NCBI GenBank assembly: GCA_017618715.1
Contig: JAFZTS010000042.1
Span: 1-64,000 of the forward strand
From: Bacteroidales bacterium
Lineage (GTDB): Bacteria > Bacteroidota > Bacteroidia > Bacteroidales > UBA3663
Direction of reading: 5' to 3'
DNA: 64,000 nucleotides
Shown: positions 8,960-16,952 of the stretch, one piece after another
Numbering within the stretch: position 1 is the stretch's first letter
Layout: every line of letters starts with the position of its first letter
Notes under the pieces: model-generated
The model's database searches: none
Told to the model about the DNA's origin: nothing
The model's input: only the letters and a program-made list of their open reading frames with translations
Translations under genes and position numbers: made by a program

Positions 8960-8990
8960 CAAATATATGAACTTTTTTTGAATCCGCCAA
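8960..8990 (-). promoter_or_regulatory. Promoter of element copy 1 and the GH115 gene
   Basis: Minus-strand TATATTTG (8960-8967) and TTG (8988-8990) with a 20-base spacer. The same -7 box, at the same distance from the element's ATG, is found at copy 3. Confidence 0.75.
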
Positions 8991-9046
8991 ATTATCTCCT
9001 ATTTTTCCGAAAAACAAAAAAAATACACACTTTTCATCCAATTTAT

Positions 9047-9077
9047 TTGCGCAGTATCAGATTATTCCCTATATTTG
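9047..9077 (+). promoter_or_regulatory. Promoter of the pectate lyase gene
   Basis: TTG (9047-9049), 20 bases, TATATTTG (9070-9077). The leader before the ATG at 9128 is about 45 bases. It is divergent from the GH115 promoter, with 56 bases between the two -33 boxes. Confidence 0.75.
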
Positions 9078-9127
9078 CAGCGCAAACCCCTTTAGCAAAC
9101 CATTTATTATCATAAACGCACACTGTC

Positions 9128-12124
9128 ATGAAAACTCTTTTCGCAAGCATTTCGCTCCTCATCTGTAGCACGGCAATGGCCGTAGCACAACTTGGCAATG
9201 GCCCGGTGGGCTTCGTCAACTATTCCGATTTAGGCAATGACGGCATCACCGGCGGAGGCACAGGCCCCGTGGTGCGTGTCAGCACGCGTGCCGACTTTGA
9301 ACGTTACGTGCAAGGCCCCGCCCCCTACGTCATCATCCTCGATGCCGACATCACAGGTGGCGGTATGGAGGATCTCAACGATCCCATCTCGGTAGGTTCC
9401 AACAAGACCATCATCGGTGCTGGTGCCGGCAAGGCACTCAATGGCATCTGCATCGACATGAAGAACCAGAGCAACGTCATCTTCCGCAACATCACCCTCA
9501 CCAAGGGACGCGAGGACGGCATTGCCATGCGTGGTTGTCACCATATCTGGATCGACCACTGCGACCTCTCCAACTCCTACGACGGACTGCTCGACTTCAC
9601 CCTCGGCTCCGACTATATGACCTGCAGCTGGACCAAGTTGCATGACCACGACAAGGTGTCGATTGTCAATTCGGGCACATGCCATTTCGAGGACTATGGC
9701 CGCGAACATGTCACCTACGCCCACTGCTGGTTTGCTAACAACGTGCAACGCAATCCACGAATCGGCTACGGTCGCGCCCACGTCTATAACTGCTATTGGA
9801 CCGACATCTCAAGCTACTGCATCGGCTTCCACTCGCAGGCACAGGTGCTTTCCGAGAACAACTACTTCACCGCCTCGGCCAACCACCCATTCAACAACCA
9901 ATACTCCGACGTTCTTCCCTACTGCGGCTATCTCACCGACCGCAATTCCTACTTCGCCAAAGGCAATCCCGGCAACAACTATTCCCAACGGTTCACCGAC
10001 ATCAGCTACAGCCCTCTTACCTATTATAATTATAGTTTCGACCTCAACGAAACCGAGGATGTCCCCGCTACCACTCCCGATGGCGTAGGACCCAAGGATG
10101 GCATCGAATACGAGCCCATTCTCAACCCTGGCAATGGCGCAATCGACGTGCCTGTCACCCGCCACCTCACTTGGGGCAGCATCGAAGGCGTGACCAACTC
10201 CCGTGTACTCATCGGCACCGAGCGCGACAACCTCGTCGAGACTGCGGCTGAAGACATTGTGCTCCAACCCCTAACGACCTATTATTGGCAAGTCATCGTC
10301 ACCGTCGATGGCACCGAGCATTCTTCTCCCATCTCACAGTTCACCACAGCAGCCGAAGTTCCAACGAAGCCCTATCCCGCCGATGGCGATACAAGTCCGT
10401 GGCTGCGCTGGCCATCTTCGTCTTCTGCCTTCTGCACCAATATGCAGCTCTCGTGGTGTCCTGCCTTCGATGCCTCAAGCTACAAGGTTTATGTTGGCGA
10501 ATCAACTGACGCACTTATACTCATCGACCAGACCTCCGCACTGACAAGCACGAAGTACGACTTCCTGTTGGGCAAGACCTACTACTGGCGCGTCGATGCC
10601 GTGAAGGCCGATGACACGGAGCAGACTGGCGACGTTTGGTCGTTCTCGACCCCTACCAAGACATTGCTTCCAGGCAAGAACGAGGCCGAGCTGATGTATC
10701 GCTCGGGCATTGCCTTCTTCGAGAATCTGGGTGGTGCATCAAGCTATGCCGCCACCGTAGGCGATCAGGGTCCCGGTGCATTGATAGGCATCTGGGATGG
10801 TGAAGAAGGCACCTATGCCATCTCGACCACATCCTACGACCAGACCCTCGGCCCCAACCTCATCGGTGTCACCGTGGGCGACAAACTCATCGACGCATGG
10901 CTCACCAGTGATCAAGAATACAAGTTCAGCACACGTCAGACGCGCCACACCGTCTATCTCCGTAAAGGCGACCCCATCCGCATCGACTTCGTGGCAGGTT
11001 ATGTCAATGGTAGCCTCAACGAAAGTCGTGCCCACATCGATTACATCACCTTCACGGCTACCGATGCAGACATCGTAGAAACCAGCCGTCCAAGTGGACA
11101 GTACCATTCGCCCATATCGACTCCAGGTTACGACTGCGAATACCTCCCCGTTGCATCAGTGCTCTTCACCGACAGCCTCGGCACAGTTGGTGACTACGGT
11201 TCAACGCAGGTCAAGGACATGTATTGCTCATGGATCAGTCGCTCAGTCGAGGCGATGACCTACTACCTGAAGGAATGTGCGATGGCCAGATTGGAATACA
11301 AGAGTGCGACAGGTGCCCTCTCGCTTGTCACCCACATGCTCGACTTCAACCAAACCTTCGCCCTCGATGCGCCTCTCACCGACGGAAACAGTACGCTCAA
11401 TGCCGTACGTCTCTACAAGTCCGCTCCCGCCGACACCATTTATTACAAACCCGTGGCAACCGAAGGCTACGAATGGCAGCTCCTGCTTTCGCCCGACTGC
11501 ATCTTCCTCGACACCGAGGGCGTGAAGGGCAACAAGAACAAAGTGCAGATACGCGACGGATACGACCAGTGGATGAAATACTACAACCCCTCGGCCAACG
11601 AGGTGCAAGCCAAGAATGCAGCCAGTGGCATACGAGCATTCATCGATCCGGTGACCGACACGTGGGTCTATCCCTTCGTGCCTACGGGCAGCGATGGTTC
11701 AAGCTATTCCTACGTTGTGGGCACCGAGAAGAACATGACTTATTTCCTTCAGGCATGTAAACGCGTAAAGTTCTACTACAGCGGCACGGGCGGAGCAGCC
11801 ACCAACCTCACAGTCACTGTCACCGATGTAGAAACAGGTGAAGCCGTGACCGTCGTCGGCCCTGACGCCAAAGGCAAGAATGTGGCTTCAAACATGGTCG
11901 AGGCTGAGGTGAATCCCAATCATCTCAGCACCGTAAAGATTATCGCTACTACAGGCGACATGCTGATCTATGCACTCAAGATGTGGCCAAGCGACGAGGA
12001 AGGCATCTCTATAGTTCGTCCCGACACCCATTCCAATTCTCCCTCCTACAATCTATGGGGTCAAAGAGTCAACAGTGACCACAGCGGAATGGTCATTCAG
12101 GACGGATCAATCAAGTTCAAGTAA
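9128..12124 (+). CDS. Secreted PL1-family pectate lyase with fibronectin-like and C-terminal domains
   Basis: 998 residues. The signal peptide ends AMAVA/QLG. Residues about 25-320 form the parallel beta-helix of polysaccharide lyase family 1: VIILDADITG, SNKTIIGAG, the conserved HHIWIDHCDLSN with the calcium-region Asp residues, SWTKLHDHDK and the catalytic-side NVQRNPRIGYG. Two fibronectin-like repeats follow (TTYYWQVIVT and KTYYWRVDAV patterns), then beta-rich modules. The C-terminus carries a YNLWGQRVN...GMVIQDG tail typical of exported Prevotella proteins. It cleaves polygalacturonate by beta-elimination. Together with GH115 next door it points to degradation of plant cell walls. No SusC/SusD pair is visible nearby. 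Confidence 0.88.
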   Translation: MKTLFASISLLICSTAMAVAQLGNGPVGFVNYSDLGNDGITGGGTGPVVRVSTRADFERYVQGPAPYVIILDADITGGGMEDLNDPISVGSNKTIIGAGAGKALNGICIDMKNQSNVIFRNITLTKGREDGIAMRGCHHIWIDHCDLSNSYDGLLDFTLGSDYMTCSWTKLHDHDKVSIVNSGTCHFEDYGREHVTYAHCWFANNVQRNPRIGYGRAHVYNCYWTDISSYCIGFHSQAQVLSENNYFTASANHPFNNQYSDVLPYCGYLTDRNSYFAKGNPGNNYSQRFTDISYSPLTYYNYSFDLNETEDVPATTPDGVGPKDGIEYEPILNPGNGAIDVPVTRHLTWGSIEGVTNSRVLIGTERDNLVETAAEDIVLQPLTTYYWQVIVTVDGTEHSSPISQFTTAAEVPTKPYPADGDTSPWLRWPSSSSAFCTNMQLSWCPAFDASSYKVYVGESTDALILIDQTSALTSTKYDFLLGKTYYWRVDAVKADDTEQTGDVWSFSTPTKTLLPGKNEAELMYRSGIAFFENLGGASSYAATVGDQGPGALIGIWDGEEGTYAISTTSYDQTLGPNLIGVTVGDKLIDAWLTSDQEYKFSTRQTRHTVYLRKGDPIRIDFVAGYVNGSLNESRAHIDYITFTATDADIVETSRPSGQYHSPISTPGYDCEYLPVASVLFTDSLGTVGDYGSTQVKDMYCSWISRSVEAMTYYLKECAMARLEYKSATGALSLVTHMLDFNQTFALDAPLTDGNSTLNAVRLYKSAPADTIYYKPVATEGYEWQLLLSPDCIFLDTEGVKGNKNKVQIRDGYDQWMKYYNPSANEVQAKNAASGIRAFIDPVTDTWVYPFVPTGSDGSSYSYVVGTEKNMTYFLQACKRVKFYYSGTGGAATNLTVTVTDVETGEAVTVVGPDAKGKNVASNMVEAEVNPNHLSTVKIIATTGDMLIYALKMWPSDEEGISIVRPDTHSNSPSYNLWGQRVNSDHSGMVIQDGSIKFK

Positions 12125-12140
12125 TCCCGAATTCTAGACC

Positions 12141-12273
12141 TCTTTATCACGAATTAGAGAATTTTAGACTTAGAGAGAGACCAGACAAAAATTTTTTTGC
12201 ATTTTTCATCTTTTAAAAAATCTCTAATTCGCAAATTCGTGACAAAAAAGAATTCGATAATTCGTGATAAAGA
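12141..12273. repeat. Perfect 15-base inverted repeat bracketing AATTCG-rich DNA
   Basis: TCTTTATCACGAATT at 12141-12155 is exactly complementary to 12259-12273. The 103 bases between contain further copies of AATTCG/TTCGTGA words and a long A/T stretch. It fills the gap between the pectate lyase stop and the amrS stop (convergent genes), so it could terminate both, or it may be a small dispersed repeat. Confidence 0.6.
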
Positions 12274-13140
12274 TCAAATATTCCCGAGATAGACCCACTT
12301 GATCCCAGCGTCAAGCGCAATATCGCGGGCCTTGACCATCGTGGCCTTCGGCGTAGGATAGCTATCCCGCATCTTATATCGGGGGAAGAAACGGCTGAAA
12401 TGGAGCGGACAATCCTGCATGTCGTGTTCGACGAGCCACTGGCACATCTGGCGTATCATATCCATATCATCGTTCACTTCGGGAATCAGCAGATTGGTGA
12501 TCTCAAGATGTGTACCTGCCTCATGCAGAATCTGCAGCGTATCGAGCACGGGCTGCAGATGTCCTCCACTCACGCGCCGATAGATGTCATCCGAAAACGA
12601 CTTCAAGTCGATATTCGCAGCATCGATGAGCGGAGCCAAGTCTCGCATCGGCTCCTGGTTGATATATCCCGCCGAGACGAGGATGTTCCAAAGCCCATGT
12701 TCATGGGCGAGAGCAGCGATATCTGCCACGTATTCAATCCAAGTCAACGGCTCCGTATAGGTATAGGCTATGCCGGGAATTTGATGTTGCAAGGCCAGCC
12801 CCACCATCTGCTGTGGGCTCAGCGAATAATGGGAAACCTCCGTAGGCAAAGCCTGCGAAATCTCATAGTTCTGGCAATTCAGGCATCGGAAGTTACAGCC
12901 CGTACAAGCCAACGACAGGCATCGCGTGCCAGGATGGAACCGATTGAGCGGTTTCTTCTCAATGGGATCATCGGCCAACGAACAAGGCTTGCCATAAACA
13001 TCACTCACCATCACACCTCCCTTGTTCCTTCGGCTCCCACACAGCCCATGCTGCCCCTCCCCCATGGTGCATCCATGAGGACAAAGCAGGCATTTCAGCC
13101 TTCCATCATCCTGCTTCTTGTAATAGCGACACTCTTGCAT
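12274..13140 (-). CDS. amrS: AmmeMemoRadiSam system radical SAM enzyme
   Basis: 288 residues. The radical SAM motif is C-x3-C-x2-C in TGCNFRCLNCQN (about residues 80-91), preceded by a conserved Cys-rich N-terminus (CLLCPHGC and GLCGSRRN) found in this family. It continues with GIAYTYTEPLTW and NIDLKSFSDDIYRRVSGG. The enzyme should act in the cytoplasm with S-adenosylmethionine and a [4Fe-4S] cluster. Family members are repeatedly found beside MEMO and AMMECR1 proteins, as here, but I know of no firmly established reaction. It lies 64 bases downstream of the amrB-amrA fusion and is probably in the same operon. Confidence 0.88.
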   Translation of the reverse strand: MQECRYYKKQDDGRLKCLLCPHGCTMGEGQHGLCGSRRNKGGVMVSDVYGKPCSLADDPIEKKPLNRFHPGTRCLSLACTGCNFRCLNCQNYEISQALPTEVSHYSLSPQQMVGLALQHQIPGIAYTYTEPLTWIEYVADIAALAHEHGLWNILVSAGYINQEPMRDLAPLIDAANIDLKSFSDDIYRRVSGGHLQPVLDTLQILHEAGTHLEITNLLIPEVNDDMDMIRQMCQWLVEHDMQDCPLHFSRFFPRYKMRDSYPTPKATMVKARDIALDAGIKWVYLGNI

Positions 13141-13154
13141 GATTTTTATTTGTT

Positions 13155-13199
13155 CTCTAGATTATCTAGATTATCTAGAATCTCTAGAACTCCTAGATG
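13155..13199. repeat. Five 9-bp tandem units centred on CTAG
   Basis: CTAG occurs at 13157, 13166, 13175, 13184 and 13193, exactly 9 bases apart, in units resembling ATCTAGATT. The array lies in the gap between the amrB-amrA fusion and amrS, ending 15 bases before the amrS ATG. Confidence 0.75.
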
Positions 13200-13204
13200 A
13201 AGAA

Positions 13205-14740
13205 TCAGAACACGATCGCCTCATACACATAAAGCTCGGCATTCTTCCACCCATCCCAACCGATGCCGGCCTTCTCGGCAGCGCAGTGCGAGACAAATTC
13301 CTCCTTCGACCAGTTCACCTCGTCAGCAACCTGCGGCAGATAGGTGCCCGAACGCCAGCCCTTGCGGATATAGATGCCATGCTTGCCGAGCACGAACTCG
13401 TCAAGGCTCTTGATGCGCCGCATCGGCGTCAGAACGGAAATCTCGATGTCGAGTTCGTCAAGCTCCGATTGGCGTACGCTGTTGAAGCGCGGATCCTCAA
13501 AAGCAGCCGCTCTAGCCATTTGGGCAACTATCTCGCCCAGCGTATGATCTTCACCAAAATGTCCAATGCAACCTCTCAACCTTCCCTGTTTATGCAGGCT
13601 CACAAAGGCACCACATTTCATCTTCAAGGTAGGCGAAAGATTCTCCGGCTTGTAGGTTTTGCCGTAGAAAGAGAAGCGAATGGATTCATAGGCAATCTTC
13701 TTAAGCATGGCCTTGTCGTCATCCGACAACCGGAACCCCGATATCCCCTGCTTGTCCCCCTCTCCTTCTGAAGATGACTGGGAGGAGGCTTTCTCCTCAA
13801 ATGCAGGCACTGTTGGCACGCGTGCGCCCTTCTCCTCCCTTGTAAAGGCGAATGAATGATAACCCACCACGCGATCATGTCCGCCATAATCCGAATCGCC
13901 CGAATTGCAGTAGCGGATGTGGTGTATCTGTATCCCCTTGCTATCTTCGCACATCATCAGGAGCACAGCGATGGCCGCCTCTCCACAGGCACTGGTGGCG
14001 AGATTCCTTATGCCCAAGCTTTCGTTCTTCTCAAGCGCTTCGATAAACTTCAGGACGCTTCCCGTCTTGATGGCATCGCCCGTAGCACCATCCACCTTCT
14101 GAGCATCCTTGTACGACGGATAGTGCGAGAAGTCGCTACTGATCACGAAGAGGTTCTTCTCGTTGAAGTAAGGCAACAGGGCTTCAGCAATCTCCTGCAG
14201 TTTCTGCCAGTTCTGCGTCGCGATGACGATGGGTACGATGGGAGGCATCTCCTTGAAATGTCCTTGCAGCAAAGGAAGCTGTACTTCCAGACAATGCTCC
14301 TTGTTGTGCGCACGCTCATCGCAGGTAAAGACGGTGTTCGACGAAATGATTTGCTGTCCGAGCTCCTTATCCACCTTCACATTTCCCAAGGGTGTATTGT
14401 AAGCGTCGTACTCCGCCCCTACCGAAGCCTTGTCGAGATAGACATGATGACTGGGACCCAACAGGAAGATGTGTTCATACTGAGCGGCAGGATCGATGCA
14501 GCTGAATGCCGAGGCTGCAGTCGCTCCCGAGAATACATATCCCGCATGAGGCACGATAACAGCCTGCACACGCGGCATCGGCCGTATGTCCTTGCAATTT
14601 TCGAAACAACTTTTGACATCAGCAAGCAGTTGTTTCTGACTGCCTGCGTAGAATTGTCCAGCCACAGCCGGACGTCTGATCTTGCCTTCCATAGTAGTCG
14701 TGATTAAAAGAATGAACAATGTGATGAGCCACTTTTTCAT
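13205..14740 (-). CDS. AmmeMemoRadiSam proteins B and A fused (MEMO1-like plus AMMECR1 domains)
   Basis: 511 residues from the ATG at 14740. The frame can be extended only with a TTG start. An N-terminal hydrophobic stretch (KKWLITLFILLITTT) looks like a signal peptide or anchor. Residues about 22-300 are a MEMO/extradiol-dioxygenase-like domain: RRPAVAGQFY, VPHAGYVFSGATA, LLGPSHHVYLD, SDFSHYPSY and CGEAAIAVLL, with the His residues of the MEMO pocket. A Ser/Glu-rich linker follows. Residues about 340-511 are an AMMECR1 domain (GAFVSLHKQGRLRGCIGHF, AAFEDPRFNSV, LDIEISVLTP). The three-part system is thus reduced to two genes. Its biochemical role is unknown. Confidence 0.88.
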   Translation of the reverse strand: MKKWLITLFILLITTTMEGKIRRPAVAGQFYAGSQKQLLADVKSCFENCKDIRPMPRVQAVIVPHAGYVFSGATAASAFSCIDPAAQYEHIFLLGPSHHVYLDKASVGAEYDAYNTPLGNVKVDKELGQQIISSNTVFTCDERAHNKEHCLEVQLPLLQGHFKEMPPIVPIVIATQNWQKLQEIAEALLPYFNEKNLFVISSDFSHYPSYKDAQKVDGATGDAIKTGSVLKFIEALEKNESLGIRNLATSACGEAAIAVLLMMCEDSKGIQIHHIRYCNSGDSDYGGHDRVVGYHSFAFTREEKGARVPTVPAFEEKASSQSSSEGEGDKQGISGFRLSDDDKAMLKKIAYESIRFSFYGKTYKPENLSPTLKMKCGAFVSLHKQGRLRGCIGHFGEDHTLGEIVAQMARAAAFEDPRFNSVRQSELDELDIEISVLTPMRRIKSLDEFVLGKHGIYIRKGWRSGTYLPQVADEVNWSKEEFVSHCAAEKAGIGWDGWKNAELYVYEAIVF

Positions 14741-14773
14741 GTGCTGCAACGCTTAATATTGGTTATTCGAGTG

Positions 14774-14804
14774 CAAATATAACATAAATTTCCGTTCGAT
14801 GCAA
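14774..14804 (-). promoter_or_regulatory. Promoter of the amrBA-amrS operon
   Basis: Minus-strand TATATTTG (14774-14781) and TTG (14802-14804), 20 bases apart. It lies 33 bases from the chosen ATG at 14740. Confidence 0.75.
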
Positions 14805-14844
14805 ACATTTTTCGGATAAATTTGTTAAAAACAGACCAAATTAT

Positions 14845-14875
14845 TTGGATTCATAGAGAAAAATTCTTATATTTG
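14845..14875 (+). promoter_or_regulatory. Promoter of the 81-residue protein gene
   Basis: TTG (14845-14847), 20 bases, TATATTTG (14868-14875). It is divergent from the amr promoter. Confidence 0.75.
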
Positions 14876-14959
14876 CACCGCATAATACATGATTAACAAA
14901 CCTGATTACCGTCCGTTCAGTACCAGTCAGTAACGGACACTATATTAAATTAAAGTAAC

Positions 14960-15205
14960 ATGGAAAATCGAATAGGATGGGTTCCTCTTGGCTTAGCCAC
15001 GGGATTCATTTTTTCAAAGTTAGGCAAAACACCAACACAGAGAGTCGGAAAACTTGAAATGTCTCGTACCAACAACCGATACATTTATCGCTACACCCCC
15101 GATTATGTCAGATACCTGACTGTCGAGACCGGCGAATGGCAGTTCGGTAATTCCTCTTTTAATGCAAAAGCTGGCGACTTCTACCTGAATGTCCCCTTCA
15201 CATGA
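14960..15205 (+). CDS. 81-residue protein of unknown function
   Basis: It starts MENRIGWVPLGLATGFIFSK and ends FYLNVPFT. The N-terminus has a short hydrophobic stretch that is too weak for a confident signal peptide. The rest is basic and aromatic (RYIYRYTPDYVRYLT). I recognise no family. The case for a real gene is its context: a well-spaced promoter at 14845-14875 and a strong terminator at 15252-15285 bracket exactly this frame, with no other ORF between them. Confidence 0.5.
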   Translation: MENRIGWVPLGLATGFIFSKLGKTPTQRVGKLEMSRTNNRYIYRYTPDYVRYLTVETGEWQFGNSSFNAKAGDFYLNVPFT

Positions 15206-15251
15206 CAAGCTTTCCCCTATCAGCCTAATCCATTTAGTTAAGTTATAACAG

Positions 15252-15285
15252 AAACTCCCGCCAAAAAGGTGGGAGTTTTTTGTGT
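15252..15285 (+). terminator. Rho-independent terminator after the 81-residue gene
   Basis: AAACTCCCGCC (15252-15262) pairs with GGTGGGAGTTT (15268-15278), with one G-T pair and a five-base loop, followed by a T run. It is one of the clearest terminators in the window. Confidence 0.85.
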
Positions 15286-15431
15286 ATTCACAAAGGTTTA
15301 AACCGTTAGGAAAGTTTAGTATTGTAGTCAAGAAATGCTAAAAATGAGGAATGGGAGATAAACCATCTGGAGGGTGCTGCGTCATAGAGGCAAAAGAACA
15401 AGATTATTAACCTCAAAAACGAAATAAGACA

Positions 15432-15896
15432 ATGAAGAAGATTCTAACCACCCTCGTACTGATAGTAGCCTGCGCTGCAGGAACCGTCTTTGCACAGCCT
15501 CGTCACCACGGCTACTACGGAGGCCACTATGGCGGCCCTCACCACGGATATGTTCACTATGGACCTGCTCCCTACTATCATGGCAGCATCGGTTCGTTCA
15601 TCCTCGGTGCAGCCATCGGCGCAGTTGTCGATCATGCCATCACCAAGGCTGCTACCCGTCCAGTGGTTGTTGAGCGCACGGTCGTTGTCGATAAGAATGG
15701 CGATCCCATTGATGCAGCTTACGATCCCATCGAGGAAGATACTGCACCCATCGAGGTCGCACCCGAAAGAGAAGTTGTTGTTGTGGAGCGCAAGGCACCC
15801 GTCGTGATTGTACGCAGCCACGCTCCAGTAATGATATTTGATGATTATGGTTTCCACTTCGAAACGCATCCACATCATCCTCATCCACTTCCATAA
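15432..15896 (+). CDS. Exported His/Gly/Tyr-rich protein
   Basis: 154 residues. The signal peptide ends VFA/QPRHHGY. Residues about 23-55 are a His-Gly-Tyr repeat-like region (HHGYYGGHYGGPHHGY). A glycine-rich hydrophobic segment follows (SFILGAAIGAVVDHAI), similar to glycine-zipper stretches. The rest is acidic and valine-rich, and the tail is HPHHPHP. The composition suggests metal binding or cell-envelope association, but no family is recognised. A hairpin downstream ends the unit. Confidence 0.65.
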   Translation: MKKILTTLVLIVACAAGTVFAQPRHHGYYGGHYGGPHHGYVHYGPAPYYHGSIGSFILGAAIGAVVDHAITKAATRPVVVERTVVVDKNGDPIDAAYDPIEEDTAPIEVAPEREVVVVERKAPVVIVRSHAPVMIFDDYGFHFETHPHHPHPLP

Positions 15897-15938
15897 GATC
15901 AAGACGTAAGAGGATTTTTAGTAGATTGTTGCGTTGAA

Positions 15939-15980
15939 GAAAGCAGCCCGACGTGAGCCGAGCTGCTTTCGTTAGTTGTT
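15939..15980 (+). terminator. Hairpin terminator after the His/Gly-rich gene
   Basis: GAAAGCAGC (15939-15947) pairs with GCTGCTTTC (15962-15970). The following tract is only moderately T-rich. Confidence 0.6.
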
Positions 15981-16018
15981 CCCCACCCTTGCAAACGAGG
16001 CAAGGGGGCCCCATGACA

Positions 16019-16723
16019 TTACGCCACAAGACCCCCTTGCCAACCTTCAACGATTTCACGGAATGCTTCAGGAATACGTACGAGATTGGGTGCAAGACGC
16101 AGCACACGCTTCTCCTTGTCTGAAGTCCTCTGAATGATGTAATCGCCTGCCGCCTCGCCAAGAGTGTCGAGGACGGACCTCTTTGCCCTGGAAAGGGCCA
16201 CCGAACGCTCATTGTTGCTTCCCTCCTTTTCCGATAATCCGAAGCGACTGCACATTGTGGTGGCAATCTTTTCAGCATCAAGGATTGTAGCTTTGGTGTG
16301 AGTTTTCTCTGAGTCGTAAAATAAGGCGAGCGCGATACGCCTGAACTCACCGTGGTACTTCTGAAGACTCGCGAGCGTAAACTCTTGTCCAGGATGCAAC
16401 ATGAAGAAGGTGTAAAGCACCTTCGAATACCTGTTAGTAAATGGGATGACGACCTGTTCGTCACCACGCACAGCACAAATCTCCCAATAACCCGCCACAG
16501 AGTTGTGATTAACCATCTCCTCCCTTCGTATCATCGAGAGCGTGAAGGGACGCCTGTCGACCTTCTTGGTCAGTGCTTCCCTGAGTTTCATGATGTCGAT
16601 ACCATTGACCATAGCATCGGCAATCTGTTCGAGCGTCACAAATTTGATCCACTCCTCACTTCCGAAACGAGTGGTCAATGCTTCTAAAAATAACTTCTTT
16701 AGAGCTTCCATCTTCTCAAACAT
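16019..16723 (-). CDS. 234-residue protein of unknown function beside the helicase/ATPase operon
   Basis: No signal peptide or membrane segment is seen. The N-terminal third is helical and charged (MEALKKLFLEALTTRFGSEEW). A central block, FTNRYSKVLYTFFMLHPGQEFTL, could be a winged-helix-like fold. The C-terminal part is basic (LSRAKRSVLDTL, KEKRVLRLAPNLVRIP). I do not recognise the family. It has its own promoter (16760-16790) and is separated from the ATPase gene by a long inverted repeat, so it is a neighbour of that operon and not part of it. Confidence 0.6.
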   Translation of the reverse strand: MFEKMEALKKLFLEALTTRFGSEEWIKFVTLEQIADAMVNGIDIMKLREALTKKVDRRPFTLSMIRREEMVNHNSVAGYWEICAVRGDEQVVIPFTNRYSKVLYTFFMLHPGQEFTLASLQKYHGEFRRIALALFYDSEKTHTKATILDAEKIATTMCSRFGLSEKEGSNNERSVALSRAKRSVLDTLGEAAGDYIIQRTSDKEKRVLRLAPNLVRIPEAFREIVEGWQGGLVA

Positions 16724-16759
16724 CTTAAATCAAACCATCATCGTAACAATTCGCGGCTG

Positions 16760-16790
16760 CAAAGATATGGAATTCCTACGAGATGTGCAA
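16760..16790 (-). promoter_or_regulatory. Promoter of the 234-residue protein gene
   Basis: Minus-strand TATCTTTG (16760-16767) and TTG (16788-16790), 20-base spacer, 37 bases before the ATG. Confidence 0.75.
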
Positions 16791-16897
16791 ATAAAATCGA
16801 GATTTTTTTCGAAGATAAATGTTAATTTTTGCTAACAGAGATCATGAGCTCATTAGGAATCGTGGCAGGCTTCATTTTCGCGGTGGTGAGAAACCGT

Positions 16898-16944
16898 CTT
16901 GCCCTGTAAAACCATGACCGAAACCAAGTTTTTTACAGGGCAAG
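16898..16944 (-). terminator. 14-bp inverted repeat ending the helicase/ATPase operon
   Basis: CTTGCCCTGTAAAA (16898-16911) is perfectly complementary to 16931-16944. It starts 9 bases past the ATPase stop at 16953. The tract beyond it is not strongly T-rich, but the stem itself ends in A/T pairs. Confidence 0.6.
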
Positions 16945-16952
16945 CTCTCTAT

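Noticed and set aside
8495..9115. 206-codon plus-strand ORF upstream of the pectate lyase
   Set aside because: Overlaps GH115 antisense, the structured element and two promoters.
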